From contig NZ_CP008896.1 of assembly GCF_000730425.1 (NCBI RefSeq), positions 1,550,001 to 1,614,000 of the forward strand: a DNA stretch of 64,000 nucleotides. The letters are read 5' to 3'. The position numbers and the translations under genes were made by a program. Positions 54,627 through 63,513 of the stretch are shown here, piece after piece. The notes under the pieces were generated by a model. The model did no database searches. It was not told where the DNA came from and saw only the letters and a program-made list of their open reading frames with translations. Positions within the stretch are counted from its first letter, which is position 1, and every line of letters starts with the position of its first letter. This DNA comes from Pseudomonas fluorescens. GTDB taxonomy: Bacteria; Pseudomonadota; Gammaproteobacteria; Pseudomonadales; Pseudomonadaceae.

Positions 54627-55520
54627 TCAGCGCAGGCCCGTTTGGCGCAGGCGGTACTCCCCCGGGGTCATCTGGGCATAACGCTGGAAAAACCGACTGA
54701 AGTAGGCCGGGTCCTTGAAGCCCAGTTGATAGCAGATTTCATTGGCGGAACTGCCGGTAAACAGCAGTAGGCGCCTGGCTTCCTGCATCAGCCGTTCAAG
54801 CACCAGACGCTTGGACGGCAGGTCGGCGATGCGTCGGCAGACATCGTTGAGCCGTGCCTCGGTGACACCGATTTTTTCGGCGTACGCCGATAACGGCCAA
54901 TGCAGCAGATAGTGGTCTTCGATCAGCTCATTGAAGCGGTGAAAGATGCGCAGGTCCTCATGGCGCGCCGGACGTGCTTCCAGGGAATTGGCACTGAGCC
55001 TGAGCAAGCTGATCATGATCAGCCGCGTCAGGCTTTCCAGGGCCGCTGCGCGACCGGCGCCGGCGCTGTTGATTTCGTGGCACAACTCGTCAAACAGCCA
55101 CTCCAGCCGCCTGATCTCGGGCTGGAACTGCGGCCCCAGGCGGGCCAGTGCCACGCAGGCCGGCGGTACTTGCGGGCCAGGCGCAAGGCTTGGGTCGGCA
55201 TCGATCAGCGCCCGCACCCAGTGCTGGCGTACGGTCAAGACATGGCCATCGGCGTCCGCTTCGGTGACAAAGGCATGGGCCACCGTGGGCGGCGTGAGGA
55301 AAAACATCGGCCCCGATTCCAGGTACTGCCGATCGTCGAGGTAGACCCGCACGGCGCCGCTCTTGACGTAATGCACCTGGAAAAACCGGTCATGGCGATG
55401 CACAGGCATATTGCGCCCGAAAAAACCCGCCAGGTTGCCGAGGCGGTCGTAATGCACGTCGGCATCGCTGTAGCGCTGGTCGTAGACCTGACCGATGTTG
55501 ATGTTGGGGATCGGTTTCAC
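54627..55520 (-). CDS. hpaA: HpaA, AraC-family activator of 4-hydroxyphenylacetate catabolism
   Basis: About 297 aa. The N-terminal cupin-like sensor (IPNINIGQVYDQRYSDADVH, FFGRNMPVHRHDRFFQVHYV, GPMFFLTPPTVAHAFVTEAD) matches HpaA, and the C-terminal AraC HTH reads YAEKIGVTEARLNDVCRRIA and SANEICYQLGFKDPAYFSRF. The start is uncertain: GTG at 55520 (AGAGAAG upstream) is preferred over GTG at 55562, which has no ribosome site. Divergent from hpaG1; in E. coli HpaA activates the hydroxylase genes hpaBC, which are absent here. Confidence 0.85.
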   Translation of the reverse strand: MKPIPNINIGQVYDQRYSDADVHYDRLGNLAGFFGRNMPVHRHDRFFQVHYVKSGAVRVYLDDRQYLESGPMFFLTPPTVAHAFVTEADADGHVLTVRQHWVRALIDADPSLAPGPQVPPACVALARLGPQFQPEIRRLEWLFDELCHEINSAGAGRAAALESLTRLIMISLLRLSANSLEARPARHEDLRIFHRFNELIEDHYLLHWPLSAYAEKIGVTEARLNDVCRRIADLPSKRLVLERLMQEARRLLLFTGSSANEICYQLGFKDPAYFSRFFQRYAQMTPGEYRLRQTGLR

Positions 55521-55573
55521 AGGCTTCTCTTGATTGTTTTTTACACCTGATGATTTTGCCACGCTTGACGGTA

Positions 55574-55608
55574 GTTAACATATTAATTATAACGTTAACA
55601 CATTAACG
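55574..55608. promoter_or_regulatory. HpaR-type operator cluster in the hpaA-hpaG1 promoter region
   Basis: Two GTTAAC half-sites 20 bp apart (55574-55579 and 55594-55599) and a perfect inverted repeat CGTTAACACATTAACG at 55593-55608. The AT-rich stretch between them may include the promoters. MarR-type HpaR dimers and HpaA could bind here. Confidence 0.6.
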
Positions 55609-55647
55609 AACTGCCTCCAGAGCAGTCGCCATCGCCAGGAGAAATCC

Positions 55648-56313
55648 ATGAGCCGTACCCTGCATGATGTTGCCAGTGGCACCCTGTTCGGCGTCGCGCT
55701 GAACTACCAGGGCCTGCTGAACCAGCGTCTCGCCGAATTCGAGCAGCCGCCGTACCAAAAGCCGCCGGTCAAGCCGGTGCTGTTTATCAAGACCCCCAAC
55801 ACCCGCAACAGTCATGACGCCATCGTGCTCCAGCCCCACGGCGAACGCCTGCAACCGGGCCCGGCCCTGGGCGTGGTGATGGGTAAAAGCGCCAGCCGCG
55901 TCAGCGTGGACAATGCCCTGGAATATGTGGCGGGCTACGTCATCGTCAATGAATTCAGCCTGCCGGAAGACAGCTACTACCGCCCCGCCGTCAAGGCCAA
56001 GTGCCGTGACGGGTTCTGCGCCCTTGGCCCGCAACTGGTGGCCCGCGAGCAGATCGCCAACCCCCATCAATTGAGCCTCAAGCTGTTCGTCAACGGCGTG
56101 CTGCGCCAGCAGAACACCACGGCCAACTTTGTGCGCGGCATTCCCCGGCTGATTGCCGAAATCAGCGAATTCATGACCCTGCATGAAGGCGATGTGCTGA
56201 TCACCGGCACGCCTGAAGGCCGGGTGGATGTACAGCCCGGCGACACCGTCGAAGTCGAGATCAGCGGCCTGGGCCGCCTGGTCAACCACATCCAGGCTGA
56301 GGAGCAAGCATGA
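55648..56313 (+). CDS. hpaG1: 5-oxopent-3-ene-1,2,5-tricarboxylate decarboxylase, N-terminal half (HpaG1)
   Basis: 221 aa FAH-fold enzyme. In enteric bacteria HpaG is one two-domain protein; here the halves are separate genes. Motifs: GVALNYQGLLNQRLAEF, KPVLFIKTPNTRNSHDAIV, EYVAGYVIVNEFSLPEDSYY, GDVLITGTPEGRVDVQPGDT. It decarboxylates 5-carboxymethyl-2-oxo-hex-3-ene-1,5-dioate and/or isomerises the product. AGGAGA precedes the ATG. The stop overlaps the start of hpaG2. Confidence 0.9.
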   Translation: MSRTLHDVASGTLFGVALNYQGLLNQRLAEFEQPPYQKPPVKPVLFIKTPNTRNSHDAIVLQPHGERLQPGPALGVVMGKSASRVSVDNALEYVAGYVIVNEFSLPEDSYYRPAVKAKCRDGFCALGPQLVAREQIANPHQLSLKLFVNGVLRQQNTTANFVRGIPRLIAEISEFMTLHEGDVLITGTPEGRVDVQPGDTVEVEISGLGRLVNHIQAEEQA

Positions 56314-57080
56314 AACACGCCCGTATCCGCTATGCAGGCCAGATCCATCAGGTCCACGTCGAAGCCGATAACGCTGTACGCCTGGCCGATGGCCGGCTGC
56401 TGGCCGAAGACCAGGTCGAGTGGCTGCCACCGGCCACCGGCAACATGTTCGCCCTGGGCCTGAACTACGCCGACCATGCCGCCGAACTGGCTTTCGCCCC
56501 GCCGACCGAGCCGCTGGCCTTTATCAAGTCGCCGGGCACCTATACCGGGCACAACCAGATCACCTGGCGCCCGGACAACATCGCCTATATGCACTACGAG
56601 TGCGAGCTGGTGGCGGTGATCGGCAAGCCGGCACGCAACGTCAAGCGCGAGGACGCCCTGGACTACCTGGCCGGCTACACCGTCTGCAACGACTACGCGA
56701 TCCGCGACTACCTGGAAAACTACTACCGCCCCAACCTGCGGGTAAAAAACCGTGACGCCACCACGCCGGTGGGCCCGTGGATCGTCGACGTGGCCGATGT
56801 GCCAGACCCGAGCAACCTGACCCTGCGCACCTGGATCAACGGCCAGTTGCGCCAGGAAGGCAGCACCCGCGACATGATTTTCGATATCCCCTACCTGATC
56901 GAATACCTGTCCAGCTTCATGACCCTGCAACCCGGCGACATGATCGCCACCGGCACCCCCGAAGGCCTGGCCGATGTGGTGCCAGGGGATGAAGTGGTGG
57001 TGGAAGTGGAAGGTGTCGGCCGCCTGGTCAACCGAATTGTCAGCGAGGCGGACTTTTTCACCGCCCGCAAAGAGGCTTGA
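56310..57080 (+). CDS. hpaG2: 2-hydroxyhepta-2,4-diene-1,7-dioate isomerase, C-terminal half (HpaG2)
   Basis: 256 aa FAH-fold. Metal site residues lie in MHYECELVAVIGKPARNVKR, with GLNYADHAAELAF, FIKSPGTYTGHNQITWR, GPWIVDVADVPDPSNLTL and GDMIATGTPEGLADVVPGD. It partners HpaG1 in decarboxylation and isomerisation. ATGA overlap with hpaG1. Confidence 0.9.
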   Translation: MKHARIRYAGQIHQVHVEADNAVRLADGRLLAEDQVEWLPPATGNMFALGLNYADHAAELAFAPPTEPLAFIKSPGTYTGHNQITWRPDNIAYMHYECELVAVIGKPARNVKREDALDYLAGYTVCNDYAIRDYLENYYRPNLRVKNRDATTPVGPWIVDVADVPDPSNLTLRTWINGQLRQEGSTRDMIFDIPYLIEYLSSFMTLQPGDMIATGTPEGLADVVPGDEVVVEVEGVGRLVNRIVSEADFFTARKEA

Positions 57081-57085
57081 GCACC

Positions 57086-58546
57086 ATGATCAAACACTGG
57101 ATCGACGGCCGTGAGGTCGAAAGCAAAGACACCTTCATCAATTACAACCCCGCCACCGGCGAGGCCATTGGTGAAGTGGCCAGCGGTGGCGCCGAAGAAG
57201 TCGCCCAGGCCGTGGCCGCCGCCAAGGAAGCCTTCCCGAAGTGGGCCAACACCCCGGCCAAGGAACGCGCGCGCCTGATGCGCAAGCTCGGTGAACTGAT
57301 CGAGCAGAACGTGCCGCACCTGGCCGAACTGGAAACCCTGGACACCGGCCTGCCCATCCACCAGACCAAGAACGTGCTGATCCCACGGGCTTCGCACAAC
57401 TTTGATTTCTTCGCCGAAGTCTGCACACGCATGGACGGCCACAGCTACCCGGTGGACGACCAGATGCTCAACTACACCCTGTACCAACCAGTGGGTGTGT
57501 GCGCGCTGGTGTCGCCGTGGAACGTGCCATTCATGACCGCCACCTGGAAGACCGCTCCGTGCCTGGCCCTGGGCAACACGGCGGTCCTGAAGATGTCCGA
57601 GCTGTCACCGCTGACCGCCAACGAACTGGGACGCCTGGCCCTGGAAGCTGGGATTCCCAAGGGCGTGCTCAACGTGATCCAGGGCTACGGCGCCACCGCC
57701 GGCGATGCCCTGGTGCGCCATCCGGATGTGCGGGCGATTTCCTTTACCGGCGGCACCGCCACCGGCAAGAAGATCATGCAGACCGCCGGCCTGAAAAAGT
57801 ACTCCATGGAGCTGGGCGGCAAGTCGCCGGTGCTGATTTTTGAGGATGCCGACCTCGAACGGGCCCTGGATGCGGCGCTGTTCACCATCTTCTCGCTGAA
57901 CGGCGAGCGCTGCACCGCCGGCAGCCGGGTGTTCATCCAGGAGAGCGTGTACCCGCAGTTCGTCGCCGAGTTCGCGGCCCGCGCCAAACGCCTGATTGTC
58001 GGTGACCCACAAGACCCCACTACCCAGGTTGGCTCGATGATCACTCAAGCCCACTATGACAAAGTCACCGGCTACATCAAGATTGGCCTCGAAGAAGGTG
58101 CAAACCTGGTTGCAGGCGGCCTGGAGCGGCCGGCCAACCTGCCGGCGCACCTGGCACGCGGGCAGTTTGTCCAGCCCACCGTATTCGCCGACGTCAACAA
58201 CAGCATGCGCATCGCCCAGGAAGAAATCTTTGGTCCGGTGGTGTGCCTGATTCCCTTCAAGGACGAAGCCCAAGCGCTGCAACTGGCTAACGATACCGAG
58301 TATGGCCTGGCGTCCTATATCTGGACCCAGGACATCGGCAAGGCCCATCGCCTGGCCCGTGGCATCGAGGCCGGCATGGTGTTTATCAACAGTCAGAACG
58401 TGCGCGACCTGCGCCAGCCGTTCGGCGGGGTCAAGGGGTCCGGTACCGGTCGTGAAGGCGGCCAGTACAGCTTCGAAGTTTTCGCAGAGATCAAGAACGT
58501 GTGTATCTCCATGGGTAGCCATCACATCCCGCGCTGGGGCGTGTAG
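57086..58546 (+). CDS. hpaE: 5-carboxymethyl-2-hydroxymuconate semialdehyde dehydrogenase (HpaE)
   Basis: 486 aa NAD-dependent aldehyde dehydrogenase. Motifs: YQPVGVCALVSPWNVPFMTA, SFTGGTATGKKIM, general base Glu242 in MELGGKSPVLIFED, nucleophile Cys276 in NGERCTAGSRVF, and EEIFGPVVCLIPF. It oxidises the ring-cleavage semialdehyde made by HpaD. The ATG at 57086 is chosen; a TTG at 57077 overlaps the hpaG2 stop. Third gene of the pathway operon. Confidence 0.92.
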   Translation: MIKHWIDGREVESKDTFINYNPATGEAIGEVASGGAEEVAQAVAAAKEAFPKWANTPAKERARLMRKLGELIEQNVPHLAELETLDTGLPIHQTKNVLIPRASHNFDFFAEVCTRMDGHSYPVDDQMLNYTLYQPVGVCALVSPWNVPFMTATWKTAPCLALGNTAVLKMSELSPLTANELGRLALEAGIPKGVLNVIQGYGATAGDALVRHPDVRAISFTGGTATGKKIMQTAGLKKYSMELGGKSPVLIFEDADLERALDAALFTIFSLNGERCTAGSRVFIQESVYPQFVAEFAARAKRLIVGDPQDPTTQVGSMITQAHYDKVTGYIKIGLEEGANLVAGGLERPANLPAHLARGQFVQPTVFADVNNSMRIAQEEIFGPVVCLIPFKDEAQALQLANDTEYGLASYIWTQDIGKAHRLARGIEAGMVFINSQNVRDLRQPFGGVKGSGTGREGGQYSFEVFAEIKNVCISMGSHHIPRWGV

Positions 58547-58563
58547 CTGCATGAACGCTGTCT

Positions 58564-58589
58564 GTAGGCGCCGGCAAGCCGGCTCCTAC
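58564..58589. repeat. face-to-face REP hairpin between hpaE and hpaD
   Basis: GTAGGCGCCGGC and GCCGGCTCCTAC with AA between them, one mismatch. It is the same fused-head layout as at 10216-10263, here inside an operon. Confidence 0.8.
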
Positions 58590-58624
58590 GGTCCAACAAA
58601 AATAATGAATTCAGGAGAATGATC

Positions 58625-59482
58625 ATGGGTGAAGTCGTTCTGGCAGCGAAAATCTGCCACGTCCCTTCCATGTACCTGTCGGAACTGCCGGGCAAGCACC
58701 ACGGGTGCCGCGAAGCGGCGATCGCCGGGCACAAGGAAATCGGGCGCCGCGCCCGTGAACTGGGGGCCGACACCGCCGTCGTCTTCGATGTGCACTGGCT
58801 GGTCAACAGCGGTTACCACGTCAACGGTGGCGAACGTTTCCAGGGCACCTACACCAGCAATGAGCTGCCGCACTTCATCAAGAACATGGAGTACGCCTAC
58901 CCTGGCTGCCCGGAACTGGGCGAACTGATTGCCGCCGAAGCCAACCTGGCCGGGGTGCGCACCATGGCCCACAACATCCCGAGCCTGGAGCTGGAATACG
59001 GCACCCTGGTGCCCATGCGCTACATGCACATGGATGTACCCCAGGCGCAGAAATTCAACGTGGTCTCCATCGCTGCCTGGTGCGCCTGGCATCGCCTGGA
59101 AGACAGCTTCGCCTTCGGTGCCGCCGTGCGCCGGGCCATTGAGAAAAGTGACCGCAAGGTGCTGGTGCTGGCCTCCGGATCACTGTCGCACCGTTTCTCC
59201 GACGACCGCGAAGCCGAAGCCAACATCCACAACTGGACCCGCGAGTTCGACAAGCAAGTGGACATGCACGTGGTGCAGATGTGGCGTGAAGGCCGCTTCA
59301 AGGAGTTCTGCGCGATGCTCCCGGACTACGCCGAACATTGCTTTGGCGAAGGCAAGATGCACGACACCGCGATGCTCCTGGGCTTGCTCGGCGGGCCTGA
59401 GTACAACCGCCCGGCCGAGATCATCACCGCGCCGTTCGGCAGCTCCGGCACCGGCCAGATCAACGCCATTTTCCCGCTCTGA
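58625..59482 (+). CDS. hpaD: 3,4-dihydroxyphenylacetate 2,3-dioxygenase (HpaD)
   Basis: 285 aa class III (LigB-type) extradiol dioxygenase that opens the ring of homoprotocatechuate. Features: KICHVPSMYLSELPGKHHGC, VFDVHWLVNSGYHVNGGERF, GVRTMAHNIPSLELEYGTLV, VLASGSLSHRFSDDREAEAN and EGKMHDTAMLLGLLGG, supplying His and Glu iron ligands. The ATG at 58625 has AGGAG at ~8 bases; the ATG at 58619 is too close to it. Confidence 0.92.
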   Translation: MGEVVLAAKICHVPSMYLSELPGKHHGCREAAIAGHKEIGRRARELGADTAVVFDVHWLVNSGYHVNGGERFQGTYTSNELPHFIKNMEYAYPGCPELGELIAAEANLAGVRTMAHNIPSLELEYGTLVPMRYMHMDVPQAQKFNVVSIAAWCAWHRLEDSFAFGAAVRRAIEKSDRKVLVLASGSLSHRFSDDREAEANIHNWTREFDKQVDMHVVQMWREGRFKEFCAMLPDYAEHCFGEGKMHDTAMLLGLLGGPEYNRPAEIITAPFGSSGTGQINAIFPL

Positions 59483-59486
59483 ATAC

Positions 59487-59525
59487 ATGTGGGAGCTGTC
59501 TCGCCCGGCGAGACAGCTCCCACAT
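59487..59525. repeat. perfect inverted repeat (REP-like hairpin) between hpaD and hpaF
   Basis: 19-bp perfect arms ATGTGGGAGCTGTCTCGCC and its complement around a single C. It lies 4 bp after the hpaD stop; no T-tract. It may stabilise the upstream mRNA segment or attenuate transcription. Confidence 0.8.
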
Positions 59526-59552
59526 TGAATCGCGTACAGAAGGAGGCTTTGC

Positions 59553-59945
59553 ATGCCGCATTTCATCGCCGAATACACCGACAACCTCCACTCCCAGGCC
59601 GATCTGCCAGGGCTGTTTGAAAAGGTCCACCAGGTTCTGGGAGACAGTGGCGTATTCCCCCTCGGCGGCATCCGCAGCCGTGCGGTGCGCCTGGACACCT
59701 GGCGCATGGCCGATGGCAAGCACGACTACGCCTTCGTCCATATGACCCTCAAGGTCGGCCACGGGCGTGACCTGGCTACCCGCCAGGCCGTGGCCCAGAC
59801 CCTGTTCGCGGTGATCACGGAACACTTCGCCGCCCTGCAGGCACAGCGGCTGCTGGCCCTGTCCTTCGAGATGATCGAGTTGCACCCGCAGTTGAATTTC
59901 AAACAGAACAACGTCCATGCGTTTCTGAATAACCAGGCGGGCTGA
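59553..59945 (+). CDS. hpaF: 5-carboxymethyl-2-hydroxymuconate delta-isomerase (HpaF)
   Basis: 130 aa, the usual length for CHM isomerase. It starts MPHFIAEYTDNLHSQADLPG, where Pro2 is the catalytic base of this tautomerase family. LRSRAVRLDTWR-like IRSRAVRLDTWRMADGKHDY, FVHMTLKVGHGRDLATRQAV and HPQLNFKQNNVHAFL match. AAGGAGG lies 7 bases before the ATG. Confidence 0.92.
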   Translation: MPHFIAEYTDNLHSQADLPGLFEKVHQVLGDSGVFPLGGIRSRAVRLDTWRMADGKHDYAFVHMTLKVGHGRDLATRQAVAQTLFAVITEHFAALQAQRLLALSFEMIELHPQLNFKQNNVHAFLNNQAG

Positions 59946-59990
59946 CTCCCCGCCTCCCCCAACGGCCTCTCAGACAAAAAGTACAACATC

Positions 59991-61295
59991 ATGAGCACAG
60001 CCAATACCGCCCACAGCGTCACCCTTGCCGAGCATGACCGCACCCACAGCACCGTCACCTGGCGGCTGATGCCGCTGTTGCTGATCTGCTATCTGTTTGC
60101 CCACCTGGACCGGATCAACATCGGGTTCGCCAAGATGCAGATGAGCAGCGACCTGCACTTCAGCGACACGGTGTACGGCTTCGGCGCCGGTCTGTTTTTC
60201 ATCGCCTACGCGCTGTTCGGCGTGCCCAGCAACATGGCCCTGGACCGTGTCGGCCCACGGCGCTGGATCGCCTGCCTGATGGTGGTGTGGGGCATCCTGT
60301 CCACCAGCATGCTGTGGGTCGAAAGCGCCAGCGGCTTCTACATCCTGCGCTTTTTGCTGGGGATGGCCGAGGCGGGCTTTTTCCCGGGGATCCTGGTGTT
60401 TCTCAACCGTTGGTACCCGGCCCGTCGCCGGGCGCAGATCACCGCACTGTTCGCCATTGCCGTGCCTATGGCCGGGGTGATTGGCGGGCCATTGTCGGGG
60501 GCGATCCTGGAGAGTTTCCACGACTTCGGCGGCATGCGCGGCTGGCAGTGGATGTTCCTCATCGAAGGCGCCCCCGTCGTGCTGCTGGGCCTGGTGGTAC
60601 TCAAATGCCTGCCGGACAGTTTTGAAACGGTCAAGTGGCTCAACGACACCCAGAAGCAACAGTTGCGCGAGCAGTTGAGCACCGAGGAAAAGCGCAAATC
60701 CATCACGTCCTTTGGCGGGATCATCCGCGACCCGCAAGTCTGGCTGCTGGTAGCGATCTATTTTGCAGTGATGCTGGCGGTCAACACCCTGGCGTTCTGG
60801 ATGCCGACCCTGATCCACGGTGCCGGCATTGGCCGGGACAGCCAGGTCGGCCTGTTGAGCGCGGTGCCGTACCTGGCCGGCTGCTTCTTCATGATCGGCT
60901 GTGGACGCTCATCGGACCGTAACCGTGAACGCCGCTGGCACTTGTGCGTACCGCTGCTGATGGCGGCCGTGGGCATCGCGATCACCGGCCTGGCACCGGG
61001 CAACCCGCTGTTGGTCATGGGCGGCCTGATCATCGCCGGCATGGGCGCCAGCGCCGCGCTGCCGATGTTCTGGCAACTGCCGCCGGCCTTCCTGTCCAAC
61101 TGCACCCAGGCCGCCGGCATCGCCATGATCAGTTCGTTTGGCAGCATCGCCTCGTTCCTTGCCCCGTACCTGATCGGCTGGATGCGCGACACCACCCAAA
61201 GCGCAAGCCTTGCCCTGTACGTGCTGGCGCTGTTTATCGCCCTTGGCGGCTTGCTGGTGTTGCGCACCAACGCCGCCATCGTCAACCCTCAGTAA
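59991..61295 (+). CDS. hpaX: 4-hydroxyphenylacetate permease (HpaX), MFS anion:cation symporter
   Basis: 434 aa with 12 membrane helices. ACS-family signature: LLLICYLFAHLDRINIGFAK, ALFGVPSNMALDRVGPRRWI, RFLLGMAEAGFFPGILVFLN. Lies within the hpa operon between isomerase and hydratase, so it most likely imports 4-hydroxyphenylacetate or homoprotocatechuate. The ribosome site is weak. Confidence 0.9.
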   Translation: MSTANTAHSVTLAEHDRTHSTVTWRLMPLLLICYLFAHLDRINIGFAKMQMSSDLHFSDTVYGFGAGLFFIAYALFGVPSNMALDRVGPRRWIACLMVVWGILSTSMLWVESASGFYILRFLLGMAEAGFFPGILVFLNRWYPARRRAQITALFAIAVPMAGVIGGPLSGAILESFHDFGGMRGWQWMFLIEGAPVVLLGLVVLKCLPDSFETVKWLNDTQKQQLREQLSTEEKRKSITSFGGIIRDPQVWLLVAIYFAVMLAVNTLAFWMPTLIHGAGIGRDSQVGLLSAVPYLAGCFFMIGCGRSSDRNRERRWHLCVPLLMAAVGIAITGLAPGNPLLVMGGLIIAGMGASAALPMFWQLPPAFLSNCTQAAGIAMISSFGSIASFLAPYLIGWMRDTTQSASLALYVLALFIALGGLLVLRTNAAIVNPQ

Positions 61296-61307
61296 GAGAC
61301 CCTTGTC

Positions 61308-62111
61308 ATGCTCGATCCACAGCTCATCCTGCAAGCCGCTGCCCAACTGGACCATGCCGAACGCAGTCGCGAACAGGTACGCCAGTTCTCCCTCGATCAT
61401 CCGGCGATCACCCTTGAGGACGCCTACGCTATCCAGCGCGCCTGGGTCGCCCAGAAGATCAAGGGCGGGCGCAAGCTGGTCGGGCACAAGATCGGCCTGA
61501 CCTCGCGCGCGATGCAGGTGTCGTCGAACATCACCGAACCGGACTACGGTGCGCTGCTCGATGACATGCTGTTTGAGGAAGGCACCGACATTCCATTCGA
61601 GCGTTTTATCGTGCCGCGGGTCGAGGTCGAACTGGCCTTCATCCTCGGCAAGCCGCTCAAGGGGCCCAACTGCACGATTTTCGATGTGCTCGACGCCACC
61701 GAGTGGGTGATCCCGGCCCTGGAAATCATCGATGCGCGCATCCAGCAGGTCGACCCGCACACCAAGGCCACGCGCAAGGTGTTCGACACCATCTCCGACA
61801 ACGCCGCCAATGCCGGCGTGGTCATGGGCGGCCGTGCAGTGCGCCCGACCGAGATCGACCTGCGCAAAGTGCCGGCGGTGCTGTACCGCAACGGCGTGAT
61901 CGAAGAGTCGGGGGTCTCGGCCGCCGTGCTCAACCACCCGGCCAAGGGCGTGGCGTGGCTGGCCAACAAGCTGGCGCCCTACGACGTCACGTTGCTGCCG
62001 GGGCAGATCATCCTCGGCGGTTCCTTCACCCGCCCCGTGGCGGCCAGCCCGGGCGATACCTTCCATGTCGACTACGACATGCTCGGCTCGATTTCCTGCC
62101 GCTTCGTCTGA
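61308..62111 (+). CDS. hpaH: 2-oxo-hept-4-ene-1,7-dioate hydratase (HpaH)
   Basis: 267 aa FAH-related hydratase: [100 protein letters not shown]. Adds water to the oxo-heptenedioate before aldol cleavage. It starts 12 bp after hpaX and ends 18 bp before hpaI. Confidence 0.92.
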   Translation: MLDPQLILQAAAQLDHAERSREQVRQFSLDHPAITLEDAYAIQRAWVAQKIKGGRKLVGHKIGLTSRAMQVSSNITEPDYGALLDDMLFEEGTDIPFERFIVPRVEVELAFILGKPLKGPNCTIFDVLDATEWVIPALEIIDARIQQVDPHTKATRKVFDTISDNAANAGVVMGGRAVRPTEIDLRKVPAVLYRNGVIEESGVSAAVLNHPAKGVAWLANKLAPYDVTLLPGQIILGGSFTRPVAASPGDTFHVDYDMLGSISCRFV

Positions 62112-62129
62112 CCTCTGGAGGACTGATTC

Positions 62130-62930
62130 ATGGAAATGCCTGTCAACCGCTTCAAACAGCGGCTCAACAGCGGTGAAGTGCAGATCGGCCTGTGGCTGGG
62201 CCTGGCTGACGCGTACTGCGCGGAACTGGCGGCCAATGCCGGTTTCGATTGGCTGCTGATTGACGGCGAACACGCGCCCAACGACCTGCGCGGCATGCTC
62301 GGCCAATTGCAGGCCGTGGCGCCCTATGCCAGCGAGGCAGTGATTCGCCCGGTGATCGGCGATACCGCACTGATCAAACAGGTGCTGGATATCGGCGCGC
62401 AAACCCTGTTGGTGCCGATGGTCGAGAGCGCGCAGCAGGCCCGGGAGCTGGTGCGTGCCATGCGCTATCCGCCCCTGGGCATACGCGGTGTGGGCAGTGC
62501 CCTGGCGCGGGCTTCGCGCTGGAACAATATCGACGGCTACCTGGACCAGGCCGATGCACACATGTGCCTGTTGGTGCAGATCGAAAGCCTGCAAGGCCTG
62601 GCCAACCTCGATGCCATTGCCGCCGTCGAGGGTGTCGACGGTGTCTTTATCGGCCCGGCGGACTTGAGTGCCTCCATGGGGCACCGGGGCAATCCGGGGC
62701 ACCCAGACGTGCAAGCGGCCATCGAGAAAGCTATTGCGCGGATTCGCCAGGCGGGCAAGGCGGCGGGGATTCTCAGTGCCGATGAGCGACTGGCCCGGCG
62801 TTACATCGAACTGGGGGCGGGGTTTGTCGCGGTGGGGGTGGATACCACGGTACTGATGCGCGGGTTGCAGGGGTTGGTGGGGACATTCAAAGACCAGCCG
62901 GCACCTGTGAGCACTGGCGGCGTGTACTAA
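62130..62930 (+). CDS. hpaI: 4-hydroxy-2-oxo-heptane-1,7-dioate aldolase (HpaI)
   Basis: 266 aa class II pyruvate aldolase: [100 protein letters not shown]. The metal-binding Glu and Asp lie in the last two. Splits the substrate into pyruvate and succinic semialdehyde, ending the pathway. GGAGG lies 9 bases before the ATG. A REPIN follows. Confidence 0.93.
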   Translation: MEMPVNRFKQRLNSGEVQIGLWLGLADAYCAELAANAGFDWLLIDGEHAPNDLRGMLGQLQAVAPYASEAVIRPVIGDTALIKQVLDIGAQTLLVPMVESAQQARELVRAMRYPPLGIRGVGSALARASRWNNIDGYLDQADAHMCLLVQIESLQGLANLDAIAAVEGVDGVFIGPADLSASMGHRGNPGHPDVQAAIEKAIARIRQAGKAAGILSADERLARRYIELGAGFVAVGVDTTVLMRGLQGLVGTFKDQPAPVSTGGVY

Positions 62931-62956
62931 TCAACTTCCAACGCCGCAGGACCCAA

Positions 62957-63045
62957 TGTGGGAGCGGGCTTGCTCGCGAAAGCAGTGGCTCAGTCACCGA
63001 ATATATTGACTGACACACCGCTTTCGCGAGCAAGCCCGCTCCCAC
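62957..63045. repeat. REPIN (GTGGGAGCGGGCTTGCTCGC family) after hpaI
   Basis: Left TGTGGGAGCGGGCTTGCTCG and right CGAGCAAGCCCGCTCCCAC, between convergent hpaI and hpaR2; it could serve as terminator for both. Confidence 0.92.
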
Positions 63046-63064
63046 CTTTTGGATGTGTGGTGTT

Positions 63065-63487
63065 TCAGCGCTGGATGTTTTTCAGCTCATCGAGCAACCC
63101 CAGCAAGGTCTGCAACTTCTGCACCCCCAACCGCTCCTGCAAGCGCTGGTAGTTGGCCTCCATGCATTGGCTCATAGACGCAAAGCTCGCCCGCCCCTTG
63201 TCCGCCAGGGTCACCAGTACCCGCCGCTGATCCTGCTCGGCCTTGCGTCGATGAATCATCCCCGCCGCTTCCATGCGCACCAGCACGCCAGTCATGCTCG
63301 GCTTGAGGATGCAGGCCAGTTCCGCCAATTGATAAATCTCCAGTTCGTCGTGTTGATTGAGGATGCGGATTACCCGCCATTGCTGCTCGGTCAGGCCGTG
63401 TTCGTTCAGCGAGGGACGGAAAAAACTCATGGCCGCTTCGCGGGCCTGTAACAGGGTGAGGGTCAGGGACTGCCGGGGTTTGAGCAT
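63065..63487 (-). CDS. hpaR: MarR-family regulator HpaR (copy 2)
   Basis: 140 aa: SLTLTLLQAREAAMSFFRPS, LTEQQWRVIRILNQHDELEI, YQLAELACILKPSMTGVLVR, RKAEQDQRRVLVTLADKGRA. The recognition helix is identical to copy 1 at 52737, while the C-terminal helices differ. It closes the hpa cluster, convergent with hpaI. GTTAATGTTTTAACG lies just upstream, suggesting autoregulation. No clear ribosome site. Confidence 0.87.
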   Translation of the reverse strand: MLKPRQSLTLTLLQAREAAMSFFRPSLNEHGLTEQQWRVIRILNQHDELEIYQLAELACILKPSMTGVLVRMEAAGMIHRRKAEQDQRRVLVTLADKGRASFASMSQCMEANYQRLQERLGVQKLQTLLGLLDELKNIQR

Positions 63488-63513
63488 AGTGTCAGGATCA
63501 CGTTGATTTTTTA

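Noticed and set aside
60909..62714. 601-codon minus-strand frame opposite hpaX, hpaH and hpaI
   Set aside because: It crosses three clear plus-strand genes; shadow.
7726..63045. CRISPR-like regularly repeated sequences
   Set aside because: The repeats are dispersed REP/REPIN hairpins with irregular distances, not an array with uniform spacers.
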